Source: Candidatus Rokuibacteriota bacterium (GTDB taxonomy: Bacteria > Methylomirabilota > Methylomirabilia > Rokubacteriales > CSP1-6). From it: a stretch of 37,858 nucleotides of DNA. A model generated the notes under the pieces. It had not been told where the DNA came from, ran no database searches, and was given only the letters and a program-made list of their open reading frames with translations. The position numbers and the translations under genes were made by a program. The DNA lies in NCBI GenBank assembly GCA_003220225.1, contig QHRU01000134.1, positions 1-37,858 of the forward strand, in the 5' to 3' direction. Shown piece by piece: positions 31,773 through 37,858 of this stretch. Position 1 is the first letter of the stretch. Every line of letters begins with the position of its first letter.

Positions 31773-32950
31773 CGCACGGTCTCCCCGCGCGCCTTGCGAA
31801 ACGCGCGCTCGAAGCCGGGGAGCGCGCGCACCACGGTCTCGCGCTCCACCGTGAGGGAGATGCGGATGTGGCCGGGCATGCCGAAGCCGGAGCCGGGCAC
31901 GGTGAGCACGCCCTCCTCGGCCAGCAGGCGGACGAAGGCCACGTCGTCGTCGATGGGCGTGCGCGGGAACACGTAGAAGGCGCCCTGCGGCTTCACGCAT
32001 CGGTAGCCGATGCGCGTGAGCCCCTCGTACATCAGGTCGCGCTTCTCGCGATACGGCGCGACGTCGATCACCTGATCGCCCACCTCGGCCACCACCCACT
32101 GCCACAGCGCCGGCGCGTTCACGAAGCCGAGCACGCGGCTGGTGAACGTGCACGCCTCGAACAGCTGGGCGGCCTCCGGCATGCGCGGGGAGAAGGCGAG
32201 ATACCCGATGCGCTCGCCGGGAATCGCCAGCGACTTGGACCAGGACGTCGCCACGATCGAGCGAGTGACCAGCGGCGGCACCTCGGGGACGACCACGTCG
32301 TCGAAGACGAGAGATCGGTAGGGCTCGTCGCTGACGAGCACGATGGGCCGCGCGGCTCGGGACAGCAGCGCCTCGATCTCGACGAACGCCGCCGCGGGAT
32401 AGATGACCCCACTTGGATTGTTCGGCGAGTTGACCAGGATCACGCGCGTCTTCGGCGTGATGGCGGCCTCGAGCCGCGCGATGTCCGGCGTGAGGTCGGC
32501 CCTGGGCGGCACCACGACCAGCCGCCCGCCGTGGTTCTCGGCGTAGAACGTGTACTCCGCGAAGAACGGCGCCACCGTGAGCACCTCGTCCCCCGGATCG
32601 AGCAGCGCCTTCAGCACGGTGTTGAGCGCGGCGCCGGCGCCCACGGTCATGAGGACGTGATTGGCGGTGTAGGGCAGGCCGGTGGCGACGCTCAACCGCC
32701 TGGCCACGGCCTCGCGGACGCGCGGATGGCCGGCGTTGGGCATGTAGGCGTGCAGGTGAGGGTCCTTGCTCTCCAGCACGCGCCGCGCGGCGGCCAGCAC
32801 GGCCGGCGGCGGCTCGATCTCCGGGTTGCCCAGCGTGAAGTCGAAGACCTTGTCGGCGCCGCGCTCGGCCTTGAGGCGCGCCCCCTCCTCGAACATGCGG
32901 CGGATCCACGACGCCTTCTTCAGATTGTCGGCGACGGCTCGGGAGATCAC
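31769..32950 (-). CDS. Pyridoxal-phosphate aminotransferase, class I/II
   Basis: The 393-residue enzyme has the fold-type I markers: FTLGNPEIEPP near residue 38, VGAGAALNTVLKALLDPG, VNSPNNPSGVIYP, SDEPYRSLVF (Asp208 and Tyr211) and the PLP lysine Lys239 in TSWSKSLAIPGERIGY, with the C-terminal Arg in PGHIRISLT. It resembles aspartate-type aminotransferases of the AspB/alanine-aminotransferase branch; the amino donor is not assignable. The start is GTG 32950 with no strong ribosome-binding site. It is coupled to the small membrane-protein gene and divergent from the lipoprotein gene. Confidence 0.9.
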   Translation of the reverse strand: MISRAVADNLKKASWIRRMFEEGARLKAERGADKVFDFTLGNPEIEPPPAVLAAARRVLESKDPHLHAYMPNAGHPRVREAVARRLSVATGLPYTANHVLMTVGAGAALNTVLKALLDPGDEVLTVAPFFAEYTFYAENHGGRLVVVPPRADLTPDIARLEAAITPKTRVILVNSPNNPSGVIYPAAAFVEIEALLSRAARPIVLVSDEPYRSLVFDDVVVPEVPPLVTRSIVATSWSKSLAIPGERIGYLAFSPRMPEAAQLFEACTFTSRVLGFVNAPALWQWVVAEVGDQVIDVAPYREKRDLMYEGLTRIGYRCVKPQGAFYVFPRTPIDDDVAFVRLLAEEGVLTVPGSGFGMPGHIRISLTVERETVVRALPGFERAFRKARGETVR

Positions 32951-33029
32951 GGCCGGAGTATAGCGGCTTGACGACGACTTCGTCCGCGTTGTACCAAGGC
33001 GCGGTGAAGCTCGAGATCGTGGCGCCCTC

Positions 33030-33248
33030 GTGACCCGCCGCCGGCAGCTCGGCCGGGCGCTCGCGGCCGTGCTCCTGCTGCTGCTGACCGGCTGCGGCGA
33101 GGACGCGCCGACGAAGCCGGCCGTCTCCGCGAACCTCTGCGTCTACCTGCCCAACGGGATGGTGCTCGGCCCGTACGACACCCAGAAGGAGTGTGGCACG
33201 GCGCGCGAGAACATGCCGGCGGGCGAGTGCAAGCCGTGTCAAAAGTGA
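33030..33248 (+). CDS. Small cysteine-rich lipoprotein
   Basis: The 72-residue product begins [20 protein letters not shown] with lipobox LLTGC, so Cys22 is the likely lipidated residue. The mature part is about 50 residues with four more cysteines (Cys37, 55, 67, 70), which could form two disulfides in the periplasm. [20 protein letters not shown] is a plausible compact core. It starts at GTG 33030 and ends overlapping or just before the ATPase gene. No named family is recognised; the signal and codon use argue for a real gene. Confidence 0.65.
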   Translation: MTRRRQLGRALAAVLLLLLTGCGEDAPTKPAVSANLCVYLPNGMVLGPYDTQKECGTARENMPAGECKPCQK

Positions 33249-33259
33249 GCGCCGGCGTC

Positions 33260-33982
33260 ATGGTGCAGGCCCGCGACGTCGAGAAGTACTACGGGGCCTT
33301 CCGCGCGCTGCGCGGCGTGTCGCTCGACGTCCGCGAGGGTGAAGTCGTCGTCATCTGCGGGCCGAGCGGGTCGGGCAAGAGCACGCTGCTGCGAGCCATC
33401 AACGGTCTCGAGCGCATCCAGGGCGGCGACATCGTCGTGGACGGCATGTCGGTCCGCGATCCCCGCACCGACCTCAAGCGCCTGCGCTCGGAGGTCGGCA
33501 TGGTCTTCCAGTCCTTCAACCTCTATCCGCACATGACCGCGCTGCGCAACATCACGCTGGCCCCCATCAAGGTGCGCCGGCTGCGACGCGAGGAGGCCGA
33601 GGCCGTCGCCCACGAGCTGCTGCGCAAGGTCGGCATTCCCGAGAAGGCGGCCAGCTACCCGGCCGAGCTGTCGGGCGGGCAACAGCAGCGCGTCGCCATC
33701 GCGCGCGCGCTGGCCATGCGGCCCAAGGTGATGCTCTTCGACGAGGCCACCAGCGCGCTCGATCCCGAGGTCATCCACGAGGTGCTCAACGTCATGCTCG
33801 ACCTCGCCCGCGAGGGCATGACCATGGTCGTGGTCACCCACGAGATGGGCTTCGCCCGCGAGGTCGCCGACCGCGTCGTCTTCATGGACGAGGGCGTGAT
33901 CGTGGAGACCGGCGACCCGAAGACGTTCTTCGGCAGCCCGCGCGAAGAGCGCACCAGGCGATTTCTCGATAAGATCCTCTGA
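33260..33982 (+). CDS. ABC transporter ATP-binding protein, polar amino-acid (GlnQ) type
   Basis: The 240-residue ATPase has Walker [13 protein letters not shown] (about 31-42), Q-loop [20 protein letters not shown], signature [17 protein letters not shown], Walker [15 protein letters not shown] and switch His in [16 protein letters not shown]. This is the GlnQ/HisP pattern of amino-acid importers, without the extra C-terminal domain of DppD/DppF. It would energise a polar amino-acid importer, yet the next genes are family-5 and DppBC-type. ATG 33260 gives the family start [15 protein letters not shown] 33245, overlapping the lipoprotein stop as GTGA, is an alternative. Seventeen bases separate it from the next gene. 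Confidence 0.9.
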   Translation: MVQARDVEKYYGAFRALRGVSLDVREGEVVVICGPSGSGKSTLLRAINGLERIQGGDIVVDGMSVRDPRTDLKRLRSEVGMVFQSFNLYPHMTALRNITLAPIKVRRLRREEAEAVAHELLRKVGIPEKAASYPAELSGGQQQRVAIARALAMRPKVMLFDEATSALDPEVIHEVLNVMLDLAREGMTMVVVTHEMGFAREVADRVVFMDEGVIVETGDPKTFFGSPREERTRRFLDKIL

Positions 33983-33998
33983 CCCTCGGAGGTGTCCC

Positions 33999-35567
33999 AT
34001 GAGCCATCGAAAGACCGCGTGGGCGATCCTCACGCTGACGGTACTTGCGCTCTGCCTCACGGCCTCGGTCCCCGACGCCGCCGCTCAGAAGAAGGGCGGC
34101 GTCCTCAAGGTCGGCAACCTCGGCGAGCCACCCACGCTGGACGCGCACTGGACGACGGCCACCATCACCGAGGTGCTCGCGCAGCACATCTACGAGGGGC
34201 TCTACTCGCTGGACGCCAGGTCGCAGCCGATCCCGATGCTCGCCGAGGGCATGCCGGCGGTGTCGAAGGACGGGCTGACCTACACGTTCAAGCTCCGGCA
34301 GGGGATCAAGTTCCACAACGGCAAGGAGATGACGTCGGCTGACGTCGTGGCCTCGCTCAACCGCTGGGGCGCGCAGTCCACCTATGGCAAGACGCTCTAC
34401 GCCCGGGTGGCCGAGGTGCGGGCGGTCGACAAGTACACGGTCGAGATGAAGCTCAAGGAGAAGACGGCCATTGTCCTCATCTCGCTGGCCATCCCCAATA
34501 ACGCCGCGGCGATCTATCCCAAGGAGATCGTCGACAAGTTCAAGCCGGCCGAGAAGGCCACGGAGTGGGTCGGCACCGGCCCCTTCAAGCTCGTCGAGTG
34601 GAAGCCGGACCGCCACATCAAGATGGCGCGCTTCGACGACTACCAGCCGCGCAAGGAGGCGGCCAGCGGCTACGGCGGCCGCAAAATCGCCTACGTCAAC
34701 GAGCTCCTGTGGATTCCCGTCCCCGACGCCGCCACCCGCGTGGCCCAGATCGAGACCGGCGAGCTGGATTTCGCCGACGACCTGGACCTCAATGCCTACG
34801 AGCGGCTCAAGAACTCGCCCGGCGTGCAGGCCATCGTCGCCAAGCCGTACTACTGGCTCGTCGCCGTGTTCAACAAGAAGGAAGGGCTCATGACGAATCA
34901 GAAGCTCCGCCAGGCGTGGCAGGCGGCGCTCGACATGGAGCCCATCATGAAGAACGTCGCCGGCGGCCACCGCGAGCTGTACCGGATGGACTCGAGCCTG
35001 GCCTTCGTGGAGAACGCGCCCTGGCACACGAAGCTCCAGGGGCTGCCGTGGAACGAGCACGATCGCGACAAGGCCAAGCGCCTCCTGCGGGAGGCCGGCT
35101 ACAAGGGCGAGCCCATCCGGTTCATGACCACCCAGGAGTACAAGTGGATGTACGACTTCGCGCTGCTCAGCAAGCAACAGCTCGAGGATGCAGGCTTCAC
35201 GATCGACCTGCAGGTGGTGGACTGGGCCACGCTGGTCAAGCGACGCAACAACTCCAAGGAGTACGACGTCTTCACCACGGGCATGGGGAACTTCTACGAT
35301 CCCACCCACCACATCTATCTCGGGCCCAACTGGCCGGGGTGGACCGACGACGAGGAGCTCAACCGCCTGCTCGCCGAGCTGGCGCGCGAGGGCGACTACA
35401 AGAAGCGGTTCATGCTGTGGGAGCAGGTGACACGCACGTTCTACGATCGCGTGCCGGTCGCCCGCTACGGCGACCTCTTCGGGCTGCGGGCGATGCGCGG
35501 CTATGTGAAGGGCTTCGACGCGACGCTGATGCGGCCGCGCTTCCACAACGTCTGGCTGGACAAGTAG
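33999..35567 (+). CDS. ABC importer solute-binding protein, family 5 (peptide type)
   Basis: The 522-residue protein has a Sec signal peptide (MSHRKTAWAILTLTVLALCL, cleavage after AAA near residue 30). Family-5 core sequences follow: GGVLKVGNLGEPPTLDAHWT, then LAEGMPAVSKDGLTYTFKLR, GIKFHNGKEMTSADVVASLN and GTGPFKLVEWKPDRHIKM. It delivers a peptide- or opine-like ligand to the two permeases immediately downstream. A clear GGAGG precedes the ATG. A perfect 26-bp palindrome lies 12 bases past its stop, between it and the first permease, which would let the binding protein be made in excess. Confidence 0.9.
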   Translation: MSHRKTAWAILTLTVLALCLTASVPDAAAQKKGGVLKVGNLGEPPTLDAHWTTATITEVLAQHIYEGLYSLDARSQPIPMLAEGMPAVSKDGLTYTFKLRQGIKFHNGKEMTSADVVASLNRWGAQSTYGKTLYARVAEVRAVDKYTVEMKLKEKTAIVLISLAIPNNAAAIYPKEIVDKFKPAEKATEWVGTGPFKLVEWKPDRHIKMARFDDYQPRKEAASGYGGRKIAYVNELLWIPVPDAATRVAQIETGELDFADDLDLNAYERLKNSPGVQAIVAKPYYWLVAVFNKKEGLMTNQKLRQAWQAALDMEPIMKNVAGGHRELYRMDSSLAFVENAPWHTKLQGLPWNEHDRDKAKRLLREAGYKGEPIRFMTTQEYKWMYDFALLSKQQLEDAGFTIDLQVVDWATLVKRRNNSKEYDVFTTGMGNFYDPTHHIYLGPNWPGWTDDEELNRLLAELAREGDYKKRFMLWEQVTRTFYDRVPVARYGDLFGLRAMRGYVKGFDATLMRPRFHNVWLDK

Positions 35568-35578
35568 CCGACGATCTC

Positions 35579-35604
35579 GGGGGTCGTCCGCGCGGACGAC
35601 CCCC
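35579..35604 (+). terminator. Perfect 26-bp palindrome between binding-protein and permease genes
   Basis: GGGGGTCGTCCGC (35579-35591) is followed with no spacer by its exact complement GCGGACGACCCCC (35592-35604). It lies between the family-5 binding-protein stop and the first permease GTG and has no T-tract. Such intercistronic hairpins usually stabilise upstream mRNA or cause partial termination, giving more binding protein than permease. It could alternatively bind a regulator. Confidence 0.6.
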
Positions 35605-35615
35605 GCGCGACCACC

Positions 35616-36560
35616 GTGGCCACTTATCTCTTTCGGCGCCTTCTCGCGCTCCTGCCGGTGATGCTGGTCGTGGTCACCGTCGTCTTCCTCCTCATCCACC
35701 TGATTCCCGGCGATCCGGTCGCGGTGATCCTGGGGCCGGAGGCCAACGCCCAGCAGATCGAGGACGCCCGCCGTGAGCTCGGCCTCGACCGGCCGCTGCA
35801 CGAGCAACTCCTGCGCTTCTACGCGCGCCTGCTCCGCGGCGACCTGGGGCGCTCGTATTTCCTCGACCGTCCCGTGACGCAGGCGTTGTGGGAGCGCGCC
35901 GAGCCCACGCTGGTCCTCATGGCCGCTGCACTGTTCGTGGCCGTGCTGATCGGCGTGCCGTCGGGGATCGTGGCCGGCGCATATCAGGGCTCGTGGTGGG
36001 ACCGAGGACTCATGACGCTGGCGCTGCTCGGCGTGTGCGTGCCGGGCTTCTGGCTGAGCCTCAACTTCATCTATCTCTTCTCGGTGCGGTTGGGCTGGCT
36101 GCCCGTGGCGGGCTACGCGTCGGTCTTCCAGGATCCCGTGGCCGCCGCCCGCTATATGCTGTTGCCGGCCGTCTCCCTGGGCTTCAACCAGTCCGCCCTC
36201 ATCGCCCGCATCGCCCGGTCGTGCATGATCGAGGTCCTCCGGCAGGACTACATCCGCACGGCGCGGGCCAAGGGCCTCGCCGAGCGAAGCGTGATCTTCC
36301 TCCACGCGTTCCGGAACGCCCTGGTGCCGGTTGTGACCGTGATCGGCATCACCACGGCGATTCTCATCGGCGGCGCCGTGGTCACCGAGATCGTCTTCAA
36401 CATCCCCGGGCTCGGGCGGCTCATCATCTCCGCGATCCTCAGGCGGGATTATCCGGTCGTACAGGGGGTCGTGCTGCTCACGGCCGCCGCCTACATGCTG
36501 ATCAATCTCATGGTGGACGTCGTGTACGCCCACATCGATCCGCGCATCCGCTATGCCTGA
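35616..36560 (+). CDS. ABC peptide-type importer permease (DppB-like)
   Basis: The 314-residue protein starts ATYLFRRLLALLPVMLVVVT, then FLLIHLIPGDPVAVILGPEA with the usual periplasmic loop RRELGLDRPLHEQLLRFYAR, and has six predicted helices. The EAA loop is DYIRTARAKGLAERSVIFLH followed by AFRNALVPVVTVIG. Its length and pattern match DppB/OppB. GTG 35616 lies 12 bases past the intercistronic palindrome. Its last codons overlap the DppC-type gene by eight bases, so the two are coupled and form the transmembrane channel. Confidence 0.92.
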   Translation: MATYLFRRLLALLPVMLVVVTVVFLLIHLIPGDPVAVILGPEANAQQIEDARRELGLDRPLHEQLLRFYARLLRGDLGRSYFLDRPVTQALWERAEPTLVLMAAALFVAVLIGVPSGIVAGAYQGSWWDRGLMTLALLGVCVPGFWLSLNFIYLFSVRLGWLPVAGYASVFQDPVAAARYMLLPAVSLGFNQSALIARIARSCMIEVLRQDYIRTARAKGLAERSVIFLHAFRNALVPVVTVIGITTAILIGGAVVTEIVFNIPGLGRLIISAILRRDYPVVQGVVLLTAAAYMLINLMVDVVYAHIDPRIRYA

Positions 36561-37452
36561 CAGCCTTGCGGTGAACGAAAGCGCGATGCTCGCAGGGACA
36601 CCCGTGACCGCGGCCGGCGCCCGGGCGCGGTTGGTGCGCCGAATTCTAAAAAATCGCAACGTCGTCATCGGCGGCAGCGTGTTCCTTTTGCTCGTGCTGG
36701 TCGCGTTGTTCGCCGACGCGCTCTCGCCGTACAATCCCACGCGGCTCTACCCGGGCCAGCGCCTGAAGCCGCCGGGCGCGCAGAACCTCCTCGGCACCGA
36801 CGAATTCGGTCGGGACATTGCGAGCCTGGTGCTCCACGGCAGCCGCGTCTCGCTCCTCGTCGGTGGCGTGACGATGATCCTGACATCGCTCGGCGGCGTC
36901 GCGATCGGGCTCATCGCCGGCTACTACCGTCGCCTGGACCTCGTGATCATGCGGGTCATGGACGGCCTCATGGCGTTCCCGGCCATCCTGCTCGCCATCG
37001 CGCTCATGGCCGTGCGCGGACCGGGCGTCTGGAACGTGATCGTCTCGCTCTCGATCGTCTATCTGCCCCGCACGGCCATGCTGATTCGCAGCACCGCCCT
37101 CAGCGTGCGCGAGCTGGACTACGTCCTGGCCGCGCAGGCGCTCGGGCGCGGCGGGCTGGGCATCGCCTTCCGCCACATCCTGCCCAACTGCATGGGCCCG
37201 CTCCTCGTGCAGGGCACCTTCATCTTCGCCTACGCGGTGCTCGCCGAGGCGATCCTGGGCTTCCTCGGCGTGGGCGTGCCGCCCTACGTGCCTTCCTGGG
37301 GCAACGTGATCGCCAGCGGCAAGAACGTGATCCGCGAGGCGTTCTGGGTGAGCGCGTTCCCGGGCCTCGCCCTGACCCTGGCCGGCCTGTCCCTGAACCT
37401 CCTCGGCGACGGCCTGCGCGACACCCTGGACCCGCGCCTGCGGAGGGAATAG
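36553..37452 (+). CDS. ABC peptide-type importer permease (DppC-like)
   Basis: The 299-residue protein has a cytoplasmic N-tail, a first helix VIGGSVFLLLVLVALFADAL, the typical HLLGTDEFGRDIAS-like stretch (here NLLGTDEFGRDIASLVLHGS) and the EAA loop DYVLAAQALGRGGLGIAFRH followed by ILPNCMGPLLVQGTF. Six helices are predicted. It pairs with the DppB-type protein. No DppD or DppF ATPase gene follows; the next gene is an integrase fragment about 110 bases on. The ATPase may be the GlnQ-type gene upstream or a shared one elsewhere. Confidence 0.92.
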   Translation: MPDSLAVNESAMLAGTPVTAAGARARLVRRILKNRNVVIGGSVFLLLVLVALFADALSPYNPTRLYPGQRLKPPGAQNLLGTDEFGRDIASLVLHGSRVSLLVGGVTMILTSLGGVAIGLIAGYYRRLDLVIMRVMDGLMAFPAILLAIALMAVRGPGVWNVIVSLSIVYLPRTAMLIRSTALSVRELDYVLAAQALGRGGLGIAFRHILPNCMGPLLVQGTFIFAYAVLAEAILGFLGVGVPPYVPSWGNVIASGKNVIREAFWVSAFPGLALTLAGLSLNLLGDGLRDTLDPRLRRE

Positions 37453-37561
37453 CGGCCAGCCCGGTGCCCTTCCGAATCCTGCGCTGGGCGTATCCGAACT
37501 GCTACAGTGCGCGAGGCATAGGCAATCGCTTACTCTGCCGGCGCAGGCGCCGAGCCGGAAC

Positions 37562-37858
37562 ATGATCAGTGTTCGCAGGAAGCCTCCGCTCTCGTATGCG
37601 GTCCTCTCGGAGGACGGTCAACGCGGCTCGGTGCTCGCGGTCCACGAGACCAGTCCCGTCCAGCCACGCCAACCACGACTCCTTGATCGCGTGCGATCTG
37701 CCCTCCGCACTCGCCACTACAGCCGTCGTACCGAGGAAGCCTACGTCGCCCAGAATCAGGCGCTGAGCGGTACATCTTCTTCCACGGCAAGCGCCACCCC
37801 GGGGAGATGGGAGCGCCGGAGCTAACCGGATTTCTGAGTTCGCTCGCGGTCGACGGGC
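37562..37858 (+). pseudogene. Integron-type tyrosine recombinase, N-terminal part, frame-disrupted and cut by the window edge
   Basis: The reading MISVRRKPPLSYAVLSEDGQ runs into RLLDRVRSALRTRHYSRRTE and EAYVA, the N-terminal SAM-like DNA-binding domain of integron-type integrases. At 37751-37770 it reads QNQALSG and then loses the family match. From 37771 another frame gives YIFFHGKRHPGEMGAPELTG and FLSSLAVDG to the edge, the expected continuation. About four residues (family WIRR) are replaced by a 20-base segment, a net shift of eight bases. The catalytic domain lies beyond the window. It indicates a mobile or recombination-prone locus, or an assembly fault near a repeat. Confidence 0.75.

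Noticed and set aside
33882-36740. A 952-codon open frame on the minus strand opposite the binding-protein and permease genes
   Set aside because: It is a shadow of high GC content at third positions. Its translation is low-complexity Arg/Asp/Gly/His-rich, and the opposite strand carries complete transporter genes with all family motifs.
37562-37858. Complete integron platform (intI, attI, cassettes)
   Set aside because: Only the N-terminal part of a disrupted integrase is in the window. No attI, attC-like sites or cassette ORFs can be seen.

Overview
The window is GC-rich bacterial DNA, with G or C dominating third codon positions and many GTG starts. It is densely packed with genes on both strands. 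The gene mix is leuCD, many metal-dependent amidohydrolases, Tat-exported proteins, ABC importers of organic solutes and conserved proteins of poorly cultured lineages. This suggests a soil or sediment heterotroph of the Candidatus Rokubacteria/Methylomirabilota or Tectomicrobia type, probably known from a metagenome assembly. That placement is inference; the window holds no rRNA or other decisive marker.

Layout. (1) 1-1553, minus strand: leuC and the start of leuD (leucine biosynthesis). (2) 1721-2302: Uma2-type nuclease-fold protein. (3) 2326-7482: a TPR protein and an amidohydrolase on the minus strand, divergent from a Tat-exported amidohydrolase-fold protein, with a 22-bp palindrome and a sigma70-like promoter between them. 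(4) 7628-10289: amidase, and a convergent aminoglycoside-phosphotransferase-fold kinase. (5) 10352-12899: a tightly coupled HpcH/HpaI aldolase, Gfo/Idh/MocA dehydrogenase and phosphotriesterase-family gene. The last is broken by an internal deletion with frameshift and by loss of its 3' end. (6) 12898-14716: a conserved hypothetical, a solitary infA (IF-1), and a protein like 4,5-dihydroxyphthalate decarboxylase. (7) 14718-20199: a minus-strand amidohydrolase divergent from a five-gene operon (alpha/beta hydrolase, NHL propeller, NTF2-like protein, NAD epimerase, amidohydrolase). (8) 20200-21842, minus: OFA-type MFS carrier and a [2Fe-2S] thioredoxin-like ferredoxin. (9) 21898-26246: two-domain VOC protein, a broken AtzH/HpxZ-like gene, a Cys-nucleophile alpha/beta hydrolase, a D-2-hydroxyacid dehydrogenase and a fumarase/aspartase-superfamily lyase. 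This block ends in a 41-bp tandem repeat array and a rho-independent terminator. (10) 26483-29589, minus: a MalEFG-type ABC importer with no ATPase gene. (11) 29719-37452: a Tat-dependent family-5 solute-binding protein, an aminotransferase with a small DUF4870-like membrane protein, a small lipoprotein, a GlnQ-type ATPase and a DppABC-type importer. (12) 37562-end: a frame-disrupted, partial integron-type tyrosine recombinase.

How the genes fit together. Apart from leuCD and infA, the window reads as an accessory catabolic and uptake region. It has importers for peptide- or sugar-like solutes, then hydrolases, probable decarboxylases, dehydrogenases, lyases and an aldolase that would feed small organic acids into central metabolism. 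All four PF04909-type amidohydrolases carry Asp-x-His or Gln-x-His where the classical first metal motif is His-x-His, which recalls the Glu-x-His aromatic-acid decarboxylases. Three genes (phosphotriesterase, AtzH-like, integrase) carry small internal lesions; these are either real decay or assembly faults. A family of intergenic hairpin repeats brackets the MalFG-type genes in inverted orientation, and one copy forms the apparent N-terminus of a permease.
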